From: Aplidium turbinatum
Lineage: Eukaryota; Chordata; Ascidiacea; Aplousobranchia; Polyclinidae
Direction of reading: 5' to 3'
Length of the DNA: 64,000 nucleotides
NCBI GenBank assembly: GCA_918807975.1
Contig: OU964921.1
Location: forward strand, 45,906,498 to 45,970,497
Shown: in pieces, positions 11,869 to 23,400 of the stretch
How the letters are laid out: each line of letters begins with the position of its first letter
How positions within the stretch are numbered: position 1 is the stretch's first letter
The notes under the pieces: generated by a model
What the model was told of the DNA's origin: nothing
The model's input: the letters and a program-made list of their open reading frames with translations, nothing else
The model's database searches: none
Made by a program: the position numbers and the translations under genes

Positions 11869-11984
11869 ATCGACAATATTGTTCTTTGAAAACGAAATAA
11901 GTGTTGAAACAAAAACATTGAAACGTCGGAAATACAAAAGCTAGTTGTCATCTTTAACATCAGGAGGTAACGTAGTAAATAGTC

Positions 11985-12519
11985 ACCAGAAGAACGCAAA
12001 CTACTTTTAATATTGTTCTTGTTGCAATTTGGAAACAGTTTCCTGTGTTCAGTAACAACTTGTAAAAGAAACTGAAGTTGGTCCTCATCTTCAGTTAAGA
12101 GTTTGTTAAAATCCTGGATTAGAGCAACTCCTCTCTCTGCTCTATCGTTCTGCTGAAAGTCCCTTCGCCATGTGTACAGCTTGAATAAATGCACCATCTT
12201 CAGTCCAATGAGCAGGATCCTTTGAAAGTATAAGTATTGCTTCATCTTCACCCAACAGCTGAAAAAGCCATTTTGAATTAGAGGTGCAATACTGACCTAG
12301 ACCTTTATTGCCAAGAAACGCCTCTACTTTGATGCTTGGTCTTCTTGGTGGACGTTCTGCTGTTTCATCTAACATGGTTGCCACCATTACATTTTTACTT
12401 TCCACAGACAATCGAGAGTCAAATAAGGCTAGTGGACAATCATTTCTTCGAACGGATACCATAAATGCATACCAAGCTTTTCGCATATTCGCCTTCGCCA
12501 TCCAATGAGCGCGATGCAT
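11985..12519 (-). pseudogene. Transposase C-terminal remnant of the inner transposon
   Basis: Reading downward from 12519: HRAHWMAKANMRKAW, LALFDSRLSVESKNVMVATML, a spacer, then (in another frame) NDRAERGVALIQDFN and LLQVVTEHRKLFPN. The RW/HW, D and final AERG landmarks match the copies at 9647-13270 and 32155-35781. A frameshift separates the two blocks. Confidence 0.6.
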
Positions 12520-14239
12520 GGCACCTGAAGCTTAAAAGCGGATCGGATCCACACTCAGGAGTTTCTCTAAGGAATATGACAAAAAACGGGCATTTTAGCT
12601 ATGTATGAATACATAAAAGTTTAGGAACACTTATTTCGTTTATTGCTTTACCGGTTTTACAGGTTAGTTTATAAACTTTGTTTATTGAATAGCTTGGGCC
12701 ACAATACTTGTTCAGCGCTGTTTTGTGCTAGAATATCTAAAACAGGTTTTTTCTAAATAACTGCTTTTCTACTCAAGATAGACGCAATCACTGTTCAGAA
12801 AGCAGATAGAAAATCAAGCTTTCTGCATCTTTTGACACAAAAACTGTATCTCTAGCTCAAGCAGTTTTTGAGATATTCAGATTTGATATTTTAGAGGAGG
12901 GCGCAAAACTTTAAGGGGGGAGGGCCACTCCTGAATCAATTTCAAATTCAAAATTTTTTTGCAGGAGTTATTTTTTCTGTCAACCTCACCATAGGGGTGT
13001 CCCGAGCAAAATTCCAAAAATTTTCAGTTTTTTGCCAAATAAGAGCCACCCTATGGCACATACATATATAGGAGAAACATTGCACATTTTCAACCTATGA
13101 GTTTCCTTTGGCTGCGGAATCAAGTGCTCTTGGGATTAGCAGGATCCATTACTTCTTCACTTCAGCCCTTCCAGACAATAGTGATAACTTAACGGCATAT
13201 ATAACTTTAGCCACCCACCGAGCTTCGTGAATAGCTCCTGGTTGTTTAAATTTAAATGGCTTCTTGCATGGCAATGGATAGTTAAAACTAAATAGACACA
13301 GGTCCAATAGTTCTCTGTAGTCTTCTTGAGGTAAACATTTTTTGTTAGCAACTGGATTTCAAGAGCTACAGCATCTTCTTAAAAGGTTTCAAGGAAATTC
13401 ATTTCACTGATTGACAAGCACTTGTATGTAGGCTATCAAAATAAGGTGGAAAAGAGATGAGGTCTTGAGAAATAATGTTGAAGTGAGTACGAAAGTGAAC
13501 AAACATAGTTATTTCAGGCGATCGAGATGTTTCAATACTCACTGCTTCAAACGCATTACCTACGATTAGTTCTCCAACATGTTTCCTGCATCACATTGCA
13601 CACCATAGCAATGACTTCTTCAATTTCTGTTGCAATTCAGCTCAACCACCAGACCAAAGGCCAGTGTTTGTTTATGTAGTGTCAATACCGTGCTGATAGC
13701 ACCATTAACAGAACAGTTCCTTGCATCCAATAATTCAGTAGTGAAATCAGCTATGATGCTCCCAACTGATTGCCTTATTTTAGGATTGAAATAGGGCACA
13801 CCAAGCAGTTTGGTTTAATTTCGAGGCCTGAATAGTTGATTGATGGTACAAAACTTGAATAAAGCTTTAAAAAGAGATGGATTCATAACTCTTTATCTCA
13901 TAGAGTAGCCTTGAATAAGGCTTTAAAAGGGGAGTCCAACTTGAACGTTTTCAACGAACATAGCAAAAAATTTTCGTTTTTTTGTAAAATATGTTTTATT
14001 CACCAAATTTGGATCAAATCATATAGTTACAATGAATTTAATATCAAATACTTTATGTTTAAATATTTCAGTTTTGGAGTTATGGCGATCTTTTTGTCCG
14101 CAATTTGGGGGGGCCAGGCGCGAGTGGAAGGGGGGTACCTGAACAAAAAAAAATTTTGGCTGAATTTTTCCTGCAGTGGAACACACTTCTCAATGTTACG
14201 AAAGCAGTTAAAAAAAAAAGCGGGAGACGATGCAACCTA

Positions 14240-15093
14240 CTCCACAACCATGAAATTTTGGTTCTGCATTTCTTTTGTTAATTAATACAACTAAAAAAAA
14301 GTAAGTTTAGTTACAAAAAATTGCCCAAATCATAAGTTCATTCCTTTATGTATAACGTATCACACGCCACCGCAAGTTTTTCCATAAATTTAGATACTTC
14401 TGTTGTATCCACTGTACCTCCTTTGTAGTCTTCCTTTTTTGCTTTTCCTTTTTCTTGCTGACTGGGCTTTGTGTAGCCCTGTAGTGTAGCCCTGTACATA
14501 GTCTTTTCAATTTTTTTCTGTTTTTGTAAAATTTGCAAGAAAAATTCAGCTATTATTCTAATTACCGATCAATTAGCCGGTATGGTACAGAGAAGTTCTA
14601 TGTATATTTATGATTTTTACAGAAGTGTAAAGTGATTATCTTTAGAGTACGTAGTTCATAGGCTACTTAACTCGAGGATGATACCGAATATCAGCTAAAT
14701 GTCCTACCAGTTAATTGACCGGTGTGGTAGTTCTACTCTAGGATTAAAAGGATGCCTTTTGGCCTCAGAATCTCAAATAAAAATATCCACTGTTAAAAAA
14801 ATATTGTAAATAGAAGAATATTACACTGCAAAAATTGAAAAGAAATAAAATATTTTCAGAATTTTAATCAAACTTACTTAGACAACTAGGGTGCTGGTTA
14901 ATTTGCTTCACCTGTAGGCTATGTTAGAAAAGTCTTATTTGAAACTGCACTTACGATCGTCGGACCACTCGGCATGCGACAACTAAACAAGTGCTTCAAC
15001 TCAGCAAGTACATTTCAGCTACTGGCAAGTCAGCAAATCAGATTTACTTGCTCAGTTCGAACTTGCTTAGTCATTGCTTGATAAACTGTTAGT
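14240..15093. other. Spacer; 3' part rich in the word ACTTGCTCAGT
   Basis: No gene seen. From about 14990 to 15095, and again at 15385-15545 on the other side of a SINE, words such as CTTGCTCAGT and CAGCAAGT recur irregularly, so the SINE seems to have landed in a degenerate repeat. Confidence 0.4.
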
Positions 15094-15380
15094 CCGCCCC
15101 GTTATCTCAGTGGTTACACGACGGGCACAAGATCACGCGGCGCCCGTTCGACTCTAGGGGTGTGCGCTTGAGCAACGCTATTCAGGACTGCTCTCCATTC
15201 AGCGGCACCCAGTGAATAAAATAATTCCCCAGCAACAACACTTCAACAATCGGAAAACTTCACTTTGCCAATCTCGGTAACCGGCCCTGCGTCAAAAGTC
15301 TCTACAAGTAGCCTATGCGAAGCTACCAAGAATAACCTTTCAAGGCTTTGTTAGTCCGAGGATAAAGATTCAAAACCAAC
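15094..15380 (+). mobile_element. tRNA-derived SINE, family S1
   Basis: The head has a box A-like TTATCTCAGTGG and a box B-like CGTTCGACTC about 40 bp apart, the layout of a Pol III promoter. The body (GTGCGCTTGAGCAACGC, GACTGCTCTCCATT, CAATCTCGGTAACCGG) recurs at 58690 and partly at 4461. The end reads GAGGATAAAGATTCA. The head cannot form a clean tRNA cloverleaf, so it is not a tRNA gene. Confidence 0.75.
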
Positions 15381-15906
15381 CAAACCAAACTGAATTTGCT
15401 GACTCATGATGACATGCCAAATTTCGGCTTGCTCAGTTTATCATTTGGCAACTTCAGCCACTTGCTGTAATATTGCTGGCTCAGTTGTCACTTGCTCAAT
15501 GCTCAGTCGTCGCTTGCTTAGTTTACTACTGCCGACTTGTATAAGTGTGCGCACTATCTCGTGAAATCGAATCGTAATCCAAAGATTAAACGCCTGACAC
15601 AAAATTGACTACCAGTGATTCAGATGAAAATAAGTCAAACTGGCAATCTTGAAATAAATAGAGTACACCCGTCATAATTGATGGGAATAATGGTGATCTC
15701 TATTGTCAGGTATCGCCAAACTGGAAGCTTCTATATTTGACAAGCAGATTTTTTGTGATTGATAACAACGAAATTTGCCATAATATGAGTAGAAATTGAT
15801 GGCTACGGTTTGTAAATACTTTGGTCCATTATACTTGTGGTTGTTATTGTTACCATGTAAACCATCATCATATTAAGTTTTGCCATCGTGTTGGGTATAT
15901 TTACAT

Positions 15907-16155
15907 ACAGGGTCGTGATAACTTCCCCGTCCGAGGGAGAAGCACGGATCTTCGAGAGCCCACTAATTTTGTCTGTTTAAAAACGAAAAAAGCTGCTGCA
16001 TAAGCTCGGTAGGCTAATAGCTTAAATCATGCGAGGCCGTATTTACTGCTTTCCAAACCCCCGACTGGAGGTTCACCTCCGTCTAGGGGCCCACGCATAC
16101 TTAGTTTTTTGCAGCGTTTTTCGGCTTGTAATTTTACATTTAACATTTACTGTAA
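15907..16155 (-). repeat. Dispersed repeat R1, copy 1
   Basis: Reverse-oriented relative of 43740-44012 and 63590-63885. Shared parts include GAGGCCGTATTTACTGC (GCCGTAATTA in others), a GTGGGCCC word and a region near TTTTCGGCTTGTAATTTTAC. One end is CAGGG(C/T)CGTG, like repeat R2. Possibly a hAT-type non-autonomous element; no target duplication was established. Confidence 0.5.
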
Positions 16156-16639
16156 TATCTATATTTTCCATTTTTGCAAAAATTTATCGTTTGCTCAACA
16201 TTTTGTCCACCTAACTAGCGATGTTGGGCTGGCATTGTTTTATGTGGAATAAGGGAGTAAAAAGTTGTTTTTTTTGTTCCACAAAAACTAATATTGTAAT
16301 ATTCCAAAATAATCTCTTCTCACTCAAACAGCTTAATTAATTAACAAACAAGTTGATAAATTTTAGCGGTTGGCTAGTGGAGATGGGCTATGAAGTGAAA
16401 TGTGCTTTAAAAATATTATATGCTAGGTAAAGCGAAGGTGAGGTCTCCTCAGAAAGATTTTTGAAGTTCTAGCCTGCTGAAATGCTATGCAAACATTCAA
16501 GAAATTTATTGAAATCCATGTGTGGCTGTAAATAAACTTTTTTAAATGGCAAGCTACCTTAAATTTTAAACCAAACCTTCTACCCCAATCCAATTTCAAT
16601 TTGATGCATTTGGTTGCACACAAAGCGATTTAGTTACAT

Positions 16640-17075
16640 ACAAAATTTAGTTACAACAAAAACGTTGTGGCGTCAAAATTGCCAAAAAAGTGTCAAAAAC
16701 AAGATTATGTTTGCCAAACTTTTATAGGAGGCAAGCCTCCCACACCTCTTATCGCACTTTGCATTTTCGGACATTAAGTTTTGCATTGTCCATTTATCTT
16801 ATAGATCTTGCTTTGATAAAACTCTGGTCCTATTCTTTCCAAACTGTTTTCAGTTTCGATGCTGCATTATCAGCATATTAGTATTTTTTCTAAAAAATCT
16901 TAGAATTAGAGCATTGTTGGAATGAAAATGATAAATGTGAAATTTTACCTTACATTGAAGGATTTTGCGGCCATAACCTAACGTTTTTTTGTCCAATGTT
17001 TACGAACCATTGCTAAACATAGGGGCCTAATTGGGATTTCGGGGGGGGGGGGGAGATTGTGCTCACACGGCCCTG
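16640..17075. repeat. Dispersed repeat R2, copy 1
   Basis: Inverted relative of 61529-61830: shared CTCACACGGCCCTG end, CTAAAAAATCTTAGA region and AAAAAAGTGTCAAAA. A poly-G tract interrupts it near 17040. The CAGGGCCGTGT terminus is shared with R1. Coding content none. Confidence 0.5.
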
Positions 17076-17465
17076 GATACAATACTCTATTGCTTACAAT
17101 AATGAGCGCTTTTCTTGTGCAGCTCCTTCATAATTAAAGTTATTCCCTTTGATACGTTTAATGTTCAAGTAATTTCTGGTTTGCCTATTGAATCATTCCC
17201 CATATAGTTTCCTTTCTACAGATGATCTTTGCAATGACATTTACCGTATTCTGTGTACAAAATATTTCCATTATTTTCTGAATTGTGATAAAATTTTGTC
17301 CTTCGATCATGCAAATATTGAAGTAGATTTTGCCGAATCGAAACATAAACACAAAGAATGAAACATCTCCCACTGAACGATGGTGGTTGCATCACATAAA
17401 TCATAACAGAAACAAAAATTTGAAAATACTATATGTCCAATGTCCAATTGTCCATAATTACTTGT

Positions 17466-20400
17466 CTAAACAGCAACCATAGAATTTTGATATATTCCTT
17501 CTGTTTTGACGCCAACAATCTCAATGATTTCTTTAGTTGTCGGATCGTAGGAAAGTACGTTGTCCAAGTAGATCTTTTCAGAAGGCGTCCCCGGTGGGGA
17601 GGTGTATCTGTTGAAAACAACAAAGAATCATTATCGTTTAATTCACAGCGATCTCCACACAGCATCATCAGATGAACAGAAATAAACTTCCATCACAACT
17701 TTCAACCACTCACCCTCCAGCGATGATGATCTTTCCATTGTAACAACAAACAGAACAATTCCATCGGGAACGGAATAAATGATATTCTGGTTTGTCCCAC
17801 ACATCCTTCTCGACGTTGTATCGTATGATGGTGAATAGAGTTGACTTCCCACCTTTTTATAAAAAAATTTTAGTCTGTGGTTCGTCCCACTCATCATCCA
17901 CCGCGTTGTATCGCGTGGTTGACAACTGTGATGATATTCCGTCTTTGTTATAAATTTTTTTCGGTTTGTAAAATGCAAAACTTGAAATAGTCATCTAGTG
18001 ATCTGAGTGGGCTTATTTTATTTTATTGGTTTGCAATAGATTACTTACAGTGTGATATCGTGATATACATACCAATAATATAAACATCGTAACCAATGGC
18101 AACGGCAGCGTGTCTTAAAAGCATTGGATGGGGCAATGTGATATTCTCGACAAGACGCAACATTGCAAACTTTTCCATCTTTAATTCTTGAGTTTTTTGT
18201 TCTTTCCTTCTAATGGCAACAAGGTATTCTGAAATTGTTACTTCTATTTAGCTTCACAATTAACCAACCTCTTTAAACTGTTTGATTCAAAAATTTAATC
18301 ACGTCGCTGCAATCCATATAGTCATTCGTAGGCTATTAGATCATTGTAGCAGAAATTGAAATGTTGCAAGTGCATGAAACTTTAACACAGTTTAGAAAGT
18401 AGATGCAAAATTACATGCAAGCAATTCTTCATTCACTACAAATTTGGCAGATTACACTACGTAACAAACTTTTTTTCTTTGTCCTTGGGAAATAATTGCT
18501 ATATTCTGGTTGCTTTGCCGAATAAACGTGAAAAATCATTATTATACCACCATAACTTTGGGTTTTTGTTCCTAAGACCAGTTTAGATTTTTTTATATTT
18601 CTCATGACAATAAGCATGTAGATTACATTAATTGTCGACTATATCGCAATTGTTAGTAGTGTGCTATGTCTTGCCGTGATTGCAAGTACTCAACAGGTTC
18701 CTTCAGATATGTGTGTATGAGCTCTGCAAAAAAGACGCTGTCCAAAGCAGTGGTTTCCAACATAGAGGAAAATTACCTCCGGGGGAACATATGCTCTACT
18801 TTGAGGGGTGTCACGGCACCAAAATCAGGTTAAAGTATGCTTTTCATTATATGATGTATGTTTTTCTCCAAGAGGCTCGACAAAACGTTGGGAAACACTG
18901 GTCTAGAGAGTTGCAATCGTGCAAAAAAATCTATCATGCATAGTTTACAATACTGTACCAGTCGGTGATCAAGATAAACTTTGGGCACCACATGTCATGT
19001 GAATACTGCCGCCGTATAGACTTTTCCAAAAAGGTTGGTTTAAAGAAGAGAAAGGGAAATACGCTTTGCTTTCTTCCATGTCTGGCGTGAGCCCACAAAC
19101 CATATCACAACTTACTTCTGCATTGTGGATCCAATACAACGACTAAAGGAAAGAACGCCATTCTCATCAAGTACCCTGACATTCTGTGACTTATTGCACC
19201 TGTATTACATAGCGCAATTACCATGCCTGTCCCACAACTACCCTTGAGATGAACAATTTATTACAGATGCAAGCTCTACAAATTTTGAAACGAATGAAAA
19301 TCATCTGTTGCTTGTCTTCAGCGCCGATTGACTGGAGAAAAGTCGCCCTGCTACCAAAACCAAGAAATTAACAATTTTGTCAGTGAATTGTTGTTTGACA
19401 AAGTCAAATGCTGAACTATTTATTTCCAGACTAACGCAATTGAACTTAAGCTACTGGATGATCGTGTTCAAATAACTTCAAAGAAAACGACATCGCGGCT
19501 TCATCACTTTTAAAGATGGTTTATGCTGCTGCCATGGTATTGAAAGATTTAAGGCTATAGGCATTTCTTGCAATTTTTCTGAGTGGAGACCGATGATCGA
19601 CAGCTCATCTAGAAGACTCAAAGCTATTTTGATGCACAACACAAACAAATATCTCTCCATTGCTCTGGCTTAATCAAATTTATATGAAAGAAGAATATTA
19701 GAACATCGGAATTCTGATGAGTGCATTCAATTACGACCTCTGCGATTGGGAGGTCGTTGATGGTAATGAGATGATGGCTTTCTTGATGGGATTTCAGGGT
19801 GGCTTTATTACTGTAAGTTCCAATACTATCTTTGTCTCGAGGATTGGAGGAATTTCCTTCTAAAGAACTAGCTATGTGATTGGATCTTCTTCTTCTTGCG
19901 TTTGAGGCCACCACAGATCACGTTGTTACATCCAGGCGCAGCAGCCAATGGATTGTGTGTTCATCGAGCGTTGTTAGGTCCACATGTCTATCTTGTGGTC
20001 GGTATACAAGACATTGATAGATAATGTGGTGTGTGTCTCTTATAATTCAAGTCAACAGCTAATGGTAGATACAAAAGTGACGATGCCAACTCTGCATACA
20101 AAACTAGATCTAACCAAGCAGTGTAGTGAAAAAAATTCAAAGACAGAGTGTGTGTCATTTAAGCACATTCAAGAGCTGTTTCCAAAATTTTCAGAAGCAA
20201 AACTCAAAGCTGGAGTATTTATGAGACCGGAAGTAAAGAGACTGATAAATTCCATTGATTTTCCTGCGATGCTATTTGAGGTTGAACGAAGAGCTTAGAT
20301 TGTTTGGTTCTTGTAGTTGTTTCTAGTAGAACTTGCAGAAGCAGGTTTTGGGCAACCACAAGGCAGGGAACTAAGAGGAATTGATTCGTGCGTATTGGCA

Positions 20401-23400
20401 GACGAGGTGCAGGATGTCGCTGAAACTATACACATTTATGCTCAACTTGATCAATTCAAAGATAATATGGACAACTATGGAAGAACAAGGTAAAAGATTT
20501 TATCAAAATGTTAAGCCTTTTGTGGAATGCTATGAAGGATATCATAATGCAAGTAGGAAAGTGGTTAGCTATGATGATGGGGAATAACATAAGGAAACTT
20601 TTACGTAAACGCAAGCAGATGTATCACCACCAATCTTGAAAAACATTTCTTTTTATTTGAGTTACAATTTGAGTGCTTTAAAGTGATGAGGTAGGTTTGC
20701 TATCTGGTCTCATAAGTTGACCAATGGCCTGTTGCATCAGGCCTTTAGGGATCATATCGTATTTGTGGAGTAAAGTCGCCTTTCATGCTTATTTTCTTCT
20801 TGTTTGTGTGAAATATTTACCTCCATTATTTTATTATGACAAAACAGACAACAACAAGTGAAAGAAGATTTAATTCCATTCTATCCATTCAAAAAGGCGT
20901 AGTGGAAGCTATTGCATTATTGCAGCAAAATCAGTCATCAAAATCCCAAAAAATTGGTCTCATAAACTCAGAACCGAAGTCTGAACTTTTAGACTGCTCA
21001 TTTTTATTGATTTGGGCCATATAGCAGGGGTTCCCAACTTTTGGCCATGGCCCCTTGGTTGGCCCCCTGCCATATAGCCTACTAAATCAGAAAATAATTG
21101 TTTTAACCCAAGGACAAATTTTGTTACTCGGTGTTACGTTTAAAAATCTTGGATAGATTAAAATGGATTTGTGAAACTAAAGAATGCCAACAAAAGTGTA
21201 TTTTTCTTCGGTATGATAACGTTTAATTTATGCGCTCCATTCACTGTCTTTGTCCTTATCTCAAGCTTTTTGTTTCAATTCAATCACTTACGTTAGAAAA
21301 AAACTACCGGATTTTTGCTTTTTCTTTATTAACTATGCTACAAAGCAATCCATGAAAGAATCTAGAGGTTTCCTAGATTTAACGACGGGAAGCTTCGGTA
21401 GTTCCAGCCCCAAAACTTTTAAATAAATTAAGAGTCAGTCTGCGGTGACTATGCTGTTGTCACAGTTAACCTGCTGCTGAAAACTAACAGGCACCCTCTG
21501 TCTCTTCTTGAAGACTTGATGTGTGAGCTAAGGAGAGGTCACGGTTTAGCAACATGTTCAGGCAGATGCCTATCACAAGATTAAGCTTACCCTAAACATA
21601 CTTGCATTAATAGAGGTGTTTTCTTACGAAATGTTGAACTATTATGTGCTCCACAGTTTCAGGTCACCTCAAGATAACATTTTGGAAATGTGCCTACAAA
21701 ACAGAAGAGCATTCCAGAATTTCATTTGATCGCTTGCAATCGAAAGTGACTTTGATGTTGCAAGGAAACGTGCATACTGCATATTGGCTCAGAGAAATGT
21801 TAAATATCAAAGGAAATGTTTGCCTAAACAGGAGATTTCAAACGGTCCTAAAATCCATTCTGTACTGAACTTGCCTCTTGCTTTAAAGCTACGTTTTGTT
21901 CTTTTATAGAATCCGTTCAGTGTTATTTAATTTCATGCCTGTAAATTTAACTACTGTAGCCCAACTTATAGCAGAAAGCATTTTGTCTTTTCAGATAAAG
22001 TGCATTTTAACCAGTTAGCTACTTCCTTTCGGGATTGCATGCAACCCATAAAGCGTAAATAGGTTATTAGTGTCATACTCTTTCATCGTTCTTCTGATGG
22101 AACCGAGAAATCAATTGCAAATGTGTCCAAAACTTTGATAAAGTCTTAACATACTATAATTAAATTCAAAAGGAAGCTCTTTATAATCACCTTTGCCATC
22201 AATTCTATCAGCATCTCTAATGTAAGGAGTCTATTCTCGTGAGTCATCATAAATCTTTGCTCTCACTATTTGGTCCAAATAAATCTAGGGCCACCTCTGC
22301 CATTGCGGACTGCTGTCTAGCATCTTGTTCATAGTTTCTCAGTCAATTCAATTTTACCAAAAAGTATCGTAAAACAACTCCTCAATACAATGCTGACGCC
22401 TTGTCGTATTTTATCTGGTGATAGCTCATTTTTTTACGGGAAAAGGAACACAGATCTAGGATTTTCCTATTGCTTCCAGCTCCCCTAAGATAATGCAAAG
22501 CAGAGGTGCGAATTCGAAGAATAATTACAGGTGTACTACCGTGTGCTAAGATTCAGCTTGGTGAAAGACGTTCAACTCATCTGAGATTGCTGCGAAAACA
22601 ATAAGACCCAGCGTTGTAAGAAATGGCCATTTCAAACAAAATGACGTACCGTATAACATTGTCACAGCTTTTAGACAAACCGATAATTCAACCCTGGTGG
22701 GCATTTGTAACAATTCTATACAGATTATGGATTTGTAACAATCAAGTTAACTTATCCTCCACCAACCTCCACATGACAGAAGTGAGGCTGGACCCTGGAT
22801 TGAAGTCAGCATTGAAACACCTTCCCGCTTTCCATTCAAGCAATTGTGACGTTCCGCTTCCATTTTTCGTGATGATTGCCTTGTTACGTTAAACTTTCCT
22901 CCCATTGTGAAAACAGAGTCTGAAAAATCATTAAATAGTATTTAAAATTTAAAATAACTGAAGTCAAGATATTGTAATGAACAAAAACGCTCTCTAGTGT
23001 TTCTTGCAGTAGAATTACGGTGGCTTTGGCGGTTATGTTGATCAGATGCTCAATCACCGAGATTCCGGTTATTGTTAGTCCTTCTGCCGGTCCGACTTCA
23101 AATTTACAACCATTGCCAGGGAGAACGACGCGATGCAATTGCGCTTCAAAGAGGCCATTTTCATTACTAAACAGAGCCCAAAGATTAACAACCGTGCTGA
23201 AAGGGAAGAATTACGAACTACAAGATCCATTCATACACTGATTCGACAATTTTTTACATTGATAACGTCTGACACCACACAAATTCAACAGACATCAATC
23301 AAGACAGCAGCCTCAAAACAGCAGCCTCAAGCCGAAGCCACATAAAACAACGACACTTTAATACCATTCGTCATAGCACATGACTATGGAGGTGTGTTCC

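Larger units (their letters stand above)
10263..13053 (-). mobile_element. DNA transposon of the same family, inserted into the outer one
   Basis: Inverted repeats of about 320 bp (10263-10580 and about 12745-13053) start CAGGGTGGCTCTTA and TAGGGTGGCTCTTA. Eight-bp duplications TGGCATAT (10255-10262) and TGGCACAT (13054-13061) differ at one base. The transposase remnant at 11985-12519 on the minus strand has HRAHWMAKANM, LALFDSRLSVESKN and DRAERGVALIQDFN, the same landmarks as the outer copy. A hAT MITE, a LINE and a foldback have since inserted into it. Confidence 0.75.
8983..14239 (-). mobile_element. DNA transposon with long inverted repeats and 8-bp target duplication (outer element of a nest)
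   Basis: Inverted repeats of about 270 bp (8983-9255 and about 13965-14239) begin TAGGGTGCATCGTCTCCCGC and TAGGTTGCATCGTCTCCCGC. Perfect 8-bp duplications, CTCCACAA, flank it (8975-8982 and 14240-14247). Transposase remnants on the minus strand include GAIHEARWVAKVIYAVK (near 13200) and, beyond the inner insertion, LHLWYLTEEMIPLSLFD (10252 downward). The coding region was split by the inner element at 10263-13053. The 8-bp duplication fits hAT, P or Zisupton; I do not assign a superfamily. Confidence 0.75.

Noticed and set aside
15094-15160. Possible tRNA gene
   Set aside because: Box A and box B are present, but the arms do not pair and the sequence continues into a SINE body found elsewhere in the window.
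22623-22892. 89-residue plus-strand ORF, first thought to be a conserved non-coding block shared with 50680-50970
   Set aside because: The shared part is exon 5 of Kelch copies B and C read on the minus strand, with matching acceptor, donor and phase.
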